Notes: generated by a model from the sequence alone, not told the origin. A DNA stretch of 5,643 bases from Methanoregula sp. (GCA_028711405.1 JAQTSH010000116.1:1-5643), one strand, 5' to 3'; shown: positions 1-5,356, counted from the stretch's first letter. Numbers and translations: made by a program.

Positions 1-6
1 GAAACC

Positions 7-1245
7 ATGACCCCGCCGGTGCGTATCGCGCAGCTCTCCTGCGGTCCGGACTACTCCGGTGTCCAGCAGGAGATCAATGCAGCAGCAGCAGCCGTGAACG
101 GCGAGATCTTCTTCCCGGATGTGGCATTGAAAGACATCACACGGGATTTCACCGGATTCGGGCTGGATGTGAGGAGCCCGGATCTCAAACTTGCCATCTC
201 GCGGGCAAAAGCCCTCGTTGACGGGCGGGTGGATGCGGATGCGGTCTTTATTGCGACCTGCTTCCGCTGCGCTGAAGCGGCGATCGTCAGAAACGAACTC
301 CGCCGGTATATCCACGAGCACTCGAAGCTCCCGGTCGTCTCCTACTCGTTCACCGAACGCACGACATCAGGCACGCTCCTGACCCGGATGGAGGCGCTCA
401 CCACCATCGCCCGTCGCCGGGCGTTGCTCGCCCGTGAAACCCAGCAGGGCATCACGCTCGGGCTCGACTCCGGTTCCGCCACCACAAAAGCGGTGGTGAT
501 GAAGGACAATCAGATCATCGGCACCGGCTGGCAACCCACGACCGAGGTGCTGAAGAGCGCAGACGAGGTGATCAGCCACGCACTTCTTGAGTCGGGTGTG
601 AAGCGGGATGAGATCGAGGCGGTGGGCACCACCGGGTACGGGCGGTTCCTGGTCGGAAAAGCGATCAAAGCAGACCTGATCCAGGAAGAGCTGACTGTGA
701 ACTCCAAAGGGGCGGTGTACCTTGCTGACCGGCAGCACGGACCGGCGACCGTCATCGATATCGGGGGCATGGACAACAAGGCGATCTCGGTGATGGACGG
801 GATCCCCGGCACCTTCACAATGGGCGGGATCTGCGCCGGGGCGAGCGGCAGGTTCCTCGAGATGACCGCGAAGCGTCTCGGGGTCGAGATCACCGAGCTC
901 GGTCCCCTCGCCATGAAAGGCATCGGCAGGCGCGTGCCGATGAACAGCTACTGCATCGTCTTTGGCACGCAGAGCCTGGTGAACGCGCTTGCTGCCGGCA
1001 GCACCCGCGAGGATGTGGCAGCTGCCGCCTGTCACAGCGTCGCCGAGCAGGTCTTCGAGCAGCAACTGCAGGAAGTCGACATCAAGGAGCCGGTGATCAT
1101 GGTCGGTGGCACATCGCTCATCGAGGGGCTCGTCTTTGCAATGGGGGATCTGCTGAAGACAAAGGTCGTCGTGCCCCGGTACTCGCAGTATATCGGGGCA
1201 GTCGGATCGGCGCTGCTGGCTTCAGGATTCAGAAAGGACGATTAG
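7..1245 (+). CDS. mmp15: Methanogenesis marker protein 15 (BcrA/BadF/HgdC-type ATPase)
   Basis: This is a 412-residue cytoplasmic protein. The C-terminal part (about 149-408) is an ASKHA-fold ATPase like the activators of 2-hydroxyacyl-CoA dehydratase and benzoyl-CoA reductase. It has a phosphate-1 motif GLDSGSATTK (152-161), TTGYGR (208-213), a phosphate-2 motif DIGGMDNK (251-258) and an adenosine motif MVGGTS (365-370). C276 in GGICAGASGRF and C316 in YCIVFG lie 40 residues apart, close to the 39 separating the two HgdC cysteines that hold a [4Fe-4S] cluster across the dimer, so a bridging cluster is inferred. The N-terminal region (1-148), starting IAQLSCGPDYSGVQ, is characteristic of the marker-15 family and adds C12 and a CFRC pair (85-88). 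By analogy it would couple ATP hydrolysis to low-potential electron transfer; its true substrate is unknown to me. The start ATG sits in ATGA, and bases 2-10 read K-P-stop in the overlapping frame, so an upstream gene may overlap it. It ends directly against mmp17. Confidence 0.92.
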   Translation: MTPPVRIAQLSCGPDYSGVQQEINAAAAAVNGEIFFPDVALKDITRDFTGFGLDVRSPDLKLAISRAKALVDGRVDADAVFIATCFRCAEAAIVRNELRRYIHEHSKLPVVSYSFTERTTSGTLLTRMEALTTIARRRALLARETQQGITLGLDSGSATTKAVVMKDNQIIGTGWQPTTEVLKSADEVISHALLESGVKRDEIEAVGTTGYGRFLVGKAIKADLIQEELTVNSKGAVYLADRQHGPATVIDIGGMDNKAISVMDGIPGTFTMGGICAGASGRFLEMTAKRLGVEITELGPLAMKGIGRRVPMNSYCIVFGTQSLVNALAAGSTREDVAAAACHSVAEQVFEQQLQEVDIKEPVIMVGGTSLIEGLVFAMGDLLKTKVVVPRYSQYIGAVGSALLASGFRKDD

Positions 1246-1827
1246 ATGACGTCAATTGAGTACTTCGAGGTGGAATGCACAGAGCCGCTCGGCGGGGAGT
1301 ATTACCGGCAGATCACAAACGACGTCCTCCTCGACCATAACCTCCTGCGGGTGATCCACAAGCTGCATGTCTATATCGACCCGAACGTCCCGGTCTTTGT
1401 CGCGTGCGGGGTGCTAAAGAAGATCACCTCCCTTGTCCGGGTGCGGGATTTCGTCAACGTCAACCCGCTCGAAGGCAAGATGATCCTCGTCATCTCCAAC
1501 GAGACCTACCTTGCCCCGATGCTGAAGATCTTCTGGCAGCGGTTCGGCAAGGACCATGTCGAGCAGCCGGACCGGTTCACGGTCGTCCTCTACGATCTGG
1601 CAGTCGACCCAAAAGAGATCGAGGAGATCATCATTGCCGATCCCAGCGAAGCGTTGTATAAAGACCTGATCTACGCGTTCCGGTGCATCGCGCCGGAAGG
1701 GTTCCGGGTGCGCCGCGAGGTCTACGGGAAAGAGCGGTTCTCATTTATTTCGAGCGAAGACACACTCACCGCGAGCTCCGATGCGCTTGTTGCCGAAAAG
1801 TTCCAGCTCATGGGGGAGGAGCCATGA
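1246..1827 (+). CDS. mmp17: Methanogenesis marker protein 17
   Basis: This 193-residue soluble protein has the size and placement of the marker-17 family (usually about 185 residues). Landmarks are the segment around YIDPNVPVFVACGVLKK (43-59), the strand-rich stretch KMILVISNETYLAPML (78-93), and three cysteines (C11, C54, C147) that are not arranged as a classic ferredoxin motif. Mmp17 is known as a subunit of the A3a assembly, which with McrC, Mmp3, Mmp7 and the ATP-binding A2 component reductively activates methyl-coenzyme M reductase. The assignment rests on family recognition plus direct linkage to mmp7. The ATG follows the TAG of mmp15 with no gap, with a weak AGGA about ten bases upstream, so translation is probably coupled. 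Its stop overlaps the mmp7 start as ATGA. The identification is fairly firm; the molecular role is from the literature, not from a motif visible here. Confidence 0.85.
   Translation: MTSIEYFEVECTEPLGGEYYRQITNDVLLDHNLLRVIHKLHVYIDPNVPVFVACGVLKKITSLVRVRDFVNVNPLEGKMILVISNETYLAPMLKIFWQRFGKDHVEQPDRFTVVLYDLAVDPKEIEEIIIADPSEALYKDLIYAFRCIAPEGFRVRREVYGKERFSFISSEDTLTASSDALVAEKFQLMGEEP
1815..1821 (+). promoter_or_regulatory. Strong ribosome binding site for mmp7
   Basis: GGAGGAG lies inside the last codons of mmp17, two bases before the ATG at 1824. It is the best Shine-Dalgarno match in the operon and fixes the mmp7 start at 1824. An in-frame extension upstream would only read through mmp17 in another frame. 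It suggests that mmp7 is initiated independently as well as by coupling. Confidence 0.75.
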
Positions 1828-2762
1828 TCCTTGTACCGGTCACGTACCGGGGCGGGATCTACCGCCATGACGAGATTGTTGCCTTAATCGAGGATCTCGG
1901 GGGATACATCGTCCAGAAACACACGCTCGCGCAGGAAGTGGTGCTCCAGTGCTTTGTGCCGAAGGATGACATCGAGCTGATCCGGACAATCGCAAAACCG
2001 CTCGCAGGGGAGGTAACCGATTCCCCGCTTGTCGGAACCGAGATTGCTGTCGTGATCCCGAGCCTTGAGATCCACCACCTTCCCCATCCCGCCTGCGATA
2101 TCGCCGAATACTCGCGGCGTCTTGGGGCGAAGTCGAACATGGTCGGCATGGCACGGGGCGTGGGAAAGCGGATCGCTGGTATCAATGATGAGGAGCGGGA
2201 CGTGATCAACGAGCACGACATTGCCGTGTACGTGCTCGGCAACTTCGAGGTCTGCATCGAGCACAAGATACCCATCCTCCGCCGGGGCGTGGAGGTGCCG
2301 ATAGTCCTGTGCGGTGCGCCGGACAAGGAGACGCTCGAGCGGATCACGAAACCGGCGGTGGACGGGTACGTGGGCAATGTGGGCAGGTTCATGCACCGGA
2401 CAAAGGAGTCGGACGAACTAGCGAAACTCGATGAGATCATCGCGGAGATCACCCGTGTGCTGGAACGGAAGAGGGAAGAGATCGCAAAGGACCCGCTCTC
2501 GGTCTCACCCGCCCGGCTCATGGACGTGATCCGTGAGCAGGTGCCGGCGATCCTTGACGTGACCTCCCCCACCCCGCTCACCGTCCAGATGGCAGGGCTC
2601 CGGGTGAAGTTGCCGTACGATTCCTATGCCAGCGTGTTGAAGAAGACCGTGATCGAGGATGGGATCACGATCGGGGATGTCTCGGAGATTGTGCCTTCAC
2701 GGATGCGGGATTATATTCTCGTGAAGATCCTGCCCTTCTCCAGTACAAATGTGGTGGTATAA
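1824..2762 (+). CDS. mmp7: Methanogenesis marker protein 7 (McrC-related MCR activation protein)
   Basis: This 312-residue protein matches the marker-7 family, which is related to McrC of the mcr operon. Characteristic blocks are YRGGIYRHDEI (8-18), IEDLGGYIVQK (22-32), TEIAVVIPSLEIHHLPHPAC (72-91), GAKSNMVGMARGVGKRIA (101-118), DIAVYVLGNFEVCIE (132-146), LRVKLPYD (259-266) and the C-terminal SRMRDYILVKI (292-302). Four cysteines are present (C43, C91, C144, C163); C91 in HPxCDIAEY and C144 in GNFExC look like family-conserved candidates for metal-cluster ligation. Mmp7 is a known component of the ATP-driven complex that activates MCR by reducing the nickel of F430, and that complex contains unusual Fe-S cofactors. 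The gene overlaps mmp17 by four bases (ATGA) and shares one base with the next gene (TAATG). No damage is visible and the length is normal for the family. Confidence 0.92.
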   Translation: MILVPVTYRGGIYRHDEIVALIEDLGGYIVQKHTLAQEVVLQCFVPKDDIELIRTIAKPLAGEVTDSPLVGTEIAVVIPSLEIHHLPHPACDIAEYSRRLGAKSNMVGMARGVGKRIAGINDEERDVINEHDIAVYVLGNFEVCIEHKIPILRRGVEVPIVLCGAPDKETLERITKPAVDGYVGNVGRFMHRTKESDELAKLDEIIAEITRVLERKREEIAKDPLSVSPARLMDVIREQVPAILDVTSPTPLTVQMAGLRVKLPYDSYASVLKKTVIEDGITIGDVSEIVPSRMRDYILVKILPFSSTNVVV

Positions 2763-3250
2763 TGGGAAAGAAGTCCAAGGTGGAGTTTGAAGAGCGCCTT
2801 GCGCAGATTGTCGCACAGGGCGCGGATGCAACGGCAGAGGACTGGCTGCGGGTGATCGAGGAGGATTACGGCAAGGTGCCCCTCATCTTCAAACGGATGG
2901 GGGAACGCCCCGAAGTGCTGATCTCCCACCTGCTGTACAAGGGTACCGTCGCAGAGACGAGCCCTCTCGACCCGAAGTATGTCGAACTGATCAGCATGGC
3001 GGTAGGGGCAGCGATGAAGTGCCCGCACTGTACCGGTTACCACATGCAGGCGGCGCTGAAGATGGGCGCGAGCCGGGAAGAGATCCTTGAGGTGGTCTTA
3101 CTCGCAGGGATGATCGCAAACTCCTCGGTGCTCGCGAATGCCTATCGAATCGTGGACGAGAAACTGGAGAAGTGTATGCCGTGCCAGACGAAGATAGTGA
3201 AGAACGCCGGGGCAACGAAGACGGCACGGGCGAAGAAGAAAGGCAAGTAA
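2762..3250 (+). CDS. AhpD-like carboxymuconolactone decarboxylase (CMD) family protein
   Basis: This 162-residue protein has a CMD/AhpD-like core. E75, C87, C90 and H94 (YVEL, then KCPHCTGYH) reproduce the Glu-x11-Cys-x2-Cys-x3-His spacing of the AhpD proton-relay active site, so a thiol-dependent peroxidase or disulfide-reductase role is plausible. The downstream GASREEILEVVLLAGMIANSSVLANAY (102-128) is the usual second helical repeat. The protein then carries a second CxxC (C138-C141) and a lysine-rich tail from about 144 to 162, which a simple CMD domain lacks. The ATG uses the last base of the mmp7 stop (TAATG), with GGTGGT just upstream, so it is the last gene of the operon. Linkage to MCR-activation genes suggests oxygen or peroxide protection or thiol redox chemistry around that complex; this is inference. 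A decayed partial copy lies at 4410-4627. Confidence 0.85.
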   Translation: MGKKSKVEFEERLAQIVAQGADATAEDWLRVIEEDYGKVPLIFKRMGERPEVLISHLLYKGTVAETSPLDPKYVELISMAVGAAMKCPHCTGYHMQAALKMGASREEILEVVLLAGMIANSSVLANAYRIVDEKLEKCMPCQTKIVKNAGATKTARAKKKGK

Positions 3251-3260
3251 GAAGACGTAT

Positions 3261-3273
3261 ACTCTCTTTTTTT
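3261..3273 (+). terminator. Oligo-T terminator after the mmp15-17-7-CMD operon
   Basis: ACTCTCTTTTTTT begins ten bases after the stop of the AhpD-like gene and ends in seven T's (3267-3273). Archaeal RNA polymerase terminates at such T-rich tracts without needing a hairpin, and none is seen here. Position and orientation fit termination of the four-gene operon. Confidence 0.6.
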
Positions 3274-3280
3274 GGGATGT

Positions 3281-3290
3281 AACACGTGTT
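3281..3290. repeat. Perfect 10-bp palindrome (E-box-like core)
   Basis: AACACGTGTT is its own reverse complement and sits eight bases after the T-run. The core ACACGTG recurs at 3402-3408, about 120 bases downstream and before the small ORF. It could be half of a regulator site, but ten-base palindromes are common by chance. Confidence 0.3.
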
Positions 3291-3336
3291 CATCGTGGGT
3301 TTGCCTCAGGCGTTCATGGATATGCGACATTCATAG

Positions 3337-3353
3337 CAGGTATCTCATACCTG
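3337..3353. repeat. Inverted repeat, 7-bp arms with 3-base spacer
   Basis: CAGGTAT-CTC-ATACCTG is a perfect inverted repeat in AT-rich intergenic DNA, 77 bases before the small ORF at 3430. A looser outer pair ATTCAT (3329-3334) and ATGAAT (3366-3371) surrounds it. It could be an operator for a dimeric regulator or an RNA hairpin. No T-run follows it, so a terminator role is less likely. Confidence 0.4.
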
Positions 3354-3429
3354 AAATTCCAAAATGATGAATCCTTTCAAAAGGGACACAACTATCATCA
3401 TACACGTGATACATACTGTTTGAGTTCAT

Positions 3430-3558
3430 ATGTTGACGAAACGTATCCGTAATCCCGTCACCGGCACCTATTATGAGTTGCGACAACGGTCGAGCGTTAA
3501 TGGGGAAGCTGGGCAGATCAAGGGATTGTGGAAACCCAAAAAGAAAGTTCAGGGATAA
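3430..3558 (+). CDS. Small basic protein, 42 residues, unrecognised
   Basis: ATG at 3430 opens a 42-codon frame ending with TAA at 3556-3558. The product begins MLTKRIRNPVTGTYYELRQR and ends IKGLWKPKKKVQG. It is strongly basic, has no cysteine, no signal peptide and no membrane segment. A motif-like string NPVTGTYYELRQRSS followed by GQIKGLWKPK looks protein-like rather than random: Gly, Tyr and Trp sit in a pattern seen in small beta-type proteins, with a Lys-rich end. No strong ribosome binding site is visible (only TTGAG just upstream), so the start is chosen as the only in-frame ATG near the front. The ORF stands alone in the same direction as its neighbours, between the operon terminator and the hydrolase gene. 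It may be a stand-alone small nucleic-acid- or protein-binding protein, or a chance ORF. Confidence 0.5.
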   Translation: MLTKRIRNPVTGTYYELRQRSSVNGEAGQIKGLWKPKKKVQG

Positions 3559-3744
3559 TCCTGGATTACTCCGGAGTCTTTGCTCTTCTCAAAAGTTACG
3601 AACACCCCGTTAATTCGGTATCCACTCCCCCCGGTTATCTGACACGACAACCCCCTCACCGACTGCCCACCCGTGTCGCTGGTTGAACGCCGGGCACCGA
3701 TCCATTATGAACCGTCGCGATCCACACCATACCGGGAACCGACA

Positions 3745-4431
3745 GTGTACATCTTCTTCCACCTGCTGACCGGGATCATCCTTGGCTTCGTACTCAGCGA
3801 TCTCCTCCACGACCGCCGCTGGCTCATCCCCTGCGCTATCGGTTCGATCCTCCCGGATCTGATCGACAAACCGGTCGGTTTCCTGCTCTTTCCCGATACG
3901 ATCGGGTACGGGCGGATCCATGCCCATACGCTCATTCTTTCCGCTTGCCTCCTTCTTGCCGGTGCCGCATACTGGTACTGGAAACGAAACCCTGCGGTCA
4001 TCAGCATGGGGGTGGGGGTGCTCTCCCACCAGGTGCTCGACCAGATGTGGCGGCAACCGGTGAACTGGTATTATCCCCTGAAAGGACCGTTTCAGGGAAA
4101 GATGCCCGGCGACGCGCTGGTCACCCTGCTCGAGGGGGAACTGGGCAATCCCGCTGAATGGATCCTCGCGGGCATGGTTGTCGCCGGGGGGATTGCATTT
4201 CTCTGCCGCGGGCGTTTCCCTGCGGGCATACAGAACTGGCAGGGGCACCGTGCCGGCATATTGGGCGGGGTTGCCCTCCTCCTCTGCATCTGTGCAGGGG
4301 TCGTCATCGGCATGGGGCTCGTGAGACGCCCCCTGCCCTTCGTCGGGTGGAGCGGACCGGAGGAATACCTCTTTTCCGGTGCGGTCATCGGGCTTGCATC
4401 GTTTCTCGCATGGCGGTGGGGACGGCATTGA
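3745..4431 (+). CDS. Membrane-bound metal-dependent hydrolase, YdjM/DUF457 type
   Basis: This 228-residue integral membrane protein has the histidine and aspartate pattern of the YdjM (LexA-regulated, DUF457) family of putative metal-dependent hydrolases. Visible candidates for metal ligands are H6 (FFHLLTG), D38 and D41 (LPDLIDKP), H59 and H61 (RIHAHT), and H95 and D99 (LSHQVLD). Hydrophobic segments lie at about 7-21, 27-50, 63-79, 85-98, 138-154, 170-192 and 208-223. The GTG at 3745 (VYIFFHLLTG) is chosen because family members start just before this helix. A GTG at 3673 would add 24 unrelated polar residues without a ribosome site. Substrate is unknown. The gene is monocistronic, more than 490 bases after the operon. 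Its last seven codons and stop (from 4411) lie in DNA homologous, in another frame, to the AhpD-like gene, so the natural C-terminus may have been replaced. Confidence 0.75.
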   Translation: MYIFFHLLTGIILGFVLSDLLHDRRWLIPCAIGSILPDLIDKPVGFLLFPDTIGYGRIHAHTLILSACLLLAGAAYWYWKRNPAVISMGVGVLSHQVLDQMWRQPVNWYYPLKGPFQGKMPGDALVTLLEGELGNPAEWILAGMVVAGGIAFLCRGRFPAGIQNWQGHRAGILGGVALLLCICAGVVIGMGLVRRPLPFVGWSGPEEYLFSGAVIGLASFLAWRWGRH

Positions 4432-4627
4432 AGTGCCCGCACGGTACCGGCTGCTTCTTGCAGGCAGCGTAAAAAGAGGGGTGCAATACACGAAGAGATC
4501 TTCGAAGAGGGGTTCTTCTCGCCGGTATGATTGCCAACTCCCCGGTGCCCGCCACTGCCTACCTATCATTGACGAGGAACTGGAGAAGTGAATGCCGTGC
4601 GAGATGAAGATGGCTAAGAAGACGGGG
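4410..4627 (+). pseudogene. Decayed partial copy of the AhpD-like (CMD) gene
   Basis: From the ATG at 4410 the DNA aligns to 2996 onward of the intact gene at 2762-3250, covering residues about 79-150. The first 60 bases match at 48 positions, the block for MIANS..NAY at 29 of 36, and the block for DEKLEK.MPC..K at 35 of 39. In frame it reads MAVGTALKCPHGTGCFLQAA and then TAA (4470-4472), where the intact protein has L99. Alignment also needs net shifts of about +1, +2 and -1, and the codon for C138 (TGT) has become TGA. The resolving cysteine C90 is Gly and H94 is Phe, so the active site is gone. The 5' half of the gene is absent: homology begins inside the hydrolase gene. It has the same orientation as the intact copy. 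This is a dead paralogue left after duplication or recombination. Confidence 0.88.
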
Positions 4628-4724
4628 CTTGAGAAAAGATTGGAGTTACACAATGTGGCTTCAGACCGTAAATGTTGGAGATGTAAGGCGTTTCTGCCTG
4701 ATGGCTTAAAAAATTTTCAAACAT
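4614..4724 (-). pseudogene. Truncated RelE-like toxin gene (5' fragment)
   Basis: On the - strand an ATG at 4724 follows the antitoxin-like gene's TAA with no gap (TAAATG). It opens a 36-codon frame starting MFENFLSHQAETPYISNIYG. The opening M-[FY]-E-x-F-L-S-H-Q-A-E resembles the first strand and helix of RelE/ParE-superfamily toxins, normally about 85-95 residues. After about 20-30 codons the frame enters the AhpD pseudogene tail and ends at TAG (4614-4616), so the catalytic C-terminal half is missing. Position directly after a short antitoxin-like gene is the expected toxin position. The call rests on this gene order plus a short N-terminal resemblance, so it is plausible but not certain. 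Confidence 0.5.
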
Positions 4725-4913
4725 TTAGTTCCTGTCAATGGTGTCGAATTTTATCCGTTTGCCCTGCTTCATCTCAACGGAGATTGTATCGAGTTCTGTC
4801 TGATCGTCCTGGTTGACTGTTTCATCCGGAAAAGAAGCAGTGCGCAGGATCCTGAGATCTTTTCGCATCTCCAGCAGTTCGTCATAGACCATTTCCAATG
4901 ATACTTCCCCCAT
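4725..4913 (-). CDS. Antitoxin-like small protein, possibly orphaned
   Basis: This 62-residue acidic protein begins MGEVSLEMVYDELLEMRKDL and ends with EMKQGKRIKFDTIDRN. The N-terminal part (about 3-26) is a probable amphipathic helix or short coiled coil of the kind used for dimerisation. The middle (28-44) is rich in Asp, Glu, Asn and Gln and probably disordered. The C-terminal E-M-K-x-G-K-x-I-K-F segment resembles the toxin-binding tail of RelB-type antitoxins common in methanogens. The ATG at 4913 is preceded by GGTGGTGAT, supporting both start and reading direction. A fragment of a toxin-like gene follows immediately, so this appears to be the surviving partner of a type II toxin-antitoxin pair. 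It may then act as a free antitoxin or autoregulator, or be decaying. No ribbon-helix-helix or helix-turn-helix motif is obvious. Confidence 0.6.
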   Translation of the reverse strand: MGEVSLEMVYDELLEMRKDLRILRTASFPDETVNQDDQTELDTISVEMKQGKRIKFDTIDRN

Positions 4914-4918
4914 ATCTC

Positions 4919-4927
4919 ATCACCACC
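4919..4927 (-). promoter_or_regulatory. Ribosome binding site for the antitoxin-like gene
   Basis: Read on the - strand this is GGTGGTGAT, which contains GGTGAT, a direct complement to the archaeal 16S rRNA 3' end. It ends five bases before the ATG at 4913. It supports that start and argues that the 62-residue frame is a real gene. A possible TATA-like AGTATAGTAAA on the same strand lies at 4971-4981, but it is weak. Confidence 0.6.
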
Positions 4928-5005
4928 ATGTACGTGGATTGAACTCTCTTGTATCATGTATTTTGTGCTCTTTACTATACTGGCAAAGATCAGTTCTCCC
5001 CATCA

Positions 5006-5021
5006 TGTGATCATTGTCACA
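5006..5021. repeat. TGTGA-N6-TCACA palindrome followed by a T-run
   Basis: TGTGATCATTGTCACA is an inverted repeat with five perfect base pairs per arm plus an inner T-G wobble. It is the textbook form of a bacterial CRP-type site, but no CRP regulator is expected as such in this archaeon. It lies 93 bases before the start of the antitoxin-like gene (transcribed away from it). On the + strand six T's follow at 5027-5032, so a transcript from the left would also see a small hairpin plus T-run. Either reading is speculative. Confidence 0.35.
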
Positions 5022-5075
5022 GGGAATTTTTTGATTGACCGGTTACGTGATTGTTGGCAGTAGGATTGCCAGGTA

Positions 5076-5275
5076 TTGCCTACCCCATGCACCAGACGGG
5101 GAATGAGGGAGGGGTGCGATGCACCGGAACCCGAAGAGAAGGGGATCACCCGTTTTCCAGTGGAAATGAAGGGGTTGGATCTCGAATCCTCTAATGGTAC
5201 GGATTTCCCGAAACAAGGGATAGGGACCCCACGGGCCGGCTGGGAGATGGGGGGGTGCATTCAGCGATGAAAACC
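5076..5275. other. GC-rich intergenic block with short hairpins and a doubtful small ORF
   Basis: This stretch is much richer in G and C than the AT-rich DNA on its left. On the + strand it contains GGTGC-GAT-GCACC (5113-5125), TTTCC-AGT-GGAAA just after 5150, and TCCC-N7-GGGA near 5205-5220. A + frame from a TTG at 5076 or an ATG at 5103 to a TGA at 5268-5270 would give 55-64 residues. Neither start has clear translation signals, codon third positions are not strongly biased, and the peptide resembles nothing I know. A structured RNA, a degraded gene or a chance ORF are all open. The rest of 4914-5290 shows no gene. Confidence 0.25.
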
Positions 5276-5289
5276 ATAAAGCCCGGATC

Positions 5290-5318
5290 GATGCCAGTGA
5301 CCCACGGGCGCTGGCATT
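5290..5318. promoter_or_regulatory. Imperfect hairpin/operator upstream of the PEGA-protein promoter
   Basis: ATGCCAG (5291-5297) pairs perfectly with CTGGCAT (5311-5317). Inside, T-G, G-C, one A/G mismatch and two C-G pairs close a CAC triloop. The repeat ends about ten bases before the TATA box. That is a typical place for an archaeal activator or repressor to bind next to TFB. It is not followed by a T-run, so a terminator is unlikely. Confidence 0.4.
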
Positions 5319-5320
5319 TC

Positions 5321-5333
5321 GAAGACTATATAC
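5321..5333 (+). promoter_or_regulatory. Archaeal promoter (BRE/TATA) for the PEGA-like gene
   Basis: TATATA at 5327-5332 is preceded by the purine-rich GAAGA, as expected for a BRE plus TATA pair. The usual distance of about 25 bases puts transcription start at about 5353-5357, at or next to the ATG at 5357. The mRNA is therefore probably leaderless or nearly so, in keeping with the absence of a ribosome binding site. Confidence 0.65.
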
Positions 5334-5356
5334 AAAACAATGCTCTATTTTGACAC

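Noticed and set aside
367..1065. A long - strand frame opposite mmp15.
   Set aside because: It is a shadow of the high-GC mmp15 gene, with low-complexity His/Arg/Asp/Gly content and no family resemblance.
1683..1823. An extended start for mmp7 upstream of 1824.
   Set aside because: The extra 47 residues are an out-of-frame reading of the mmp17 3' end. The ribosome binding site at 1815-1821 and the family N-terminus fix the start at 1824.
3568..3577. The perfect palindrome ACTCCGGAGT after the small ORF.
   Set aside because: It is ten bases only, has no partner copy, T-run or promoter element nearby, and is compatible with chance.
3673..3744. A GTG at 3673 as hydrolase start.
   Set aside because: It would add 24 polar residues before the first membrane helix without a ribosome site. 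Family members begin at the helix, so the GTG at 3745 is preferred.
3610..4653. A 347-codon open frame on the - strand, starting near 4653 and ending near 3610.
   Set aside because: It lies opposite the hydrolase gene and the CMD pseudogene. Its composition is His/Pro/Arg-rich shadow coding, and its start FLAIFISHGIHFSS is the mirror of the CMD 3' end, as the antisense of the live copy also shows.
4592..4816. A + strand frame starting MPCEMKMAKK and containing CWRCKAFLPDG, which looks like a zinc-ribbon protein.
   Set aside because: The first ten or so codons are the CMD pseudogene tail. The rest is the antisense of the toxin fragment and antitoxin-like gene, so the CxxC is accidental.
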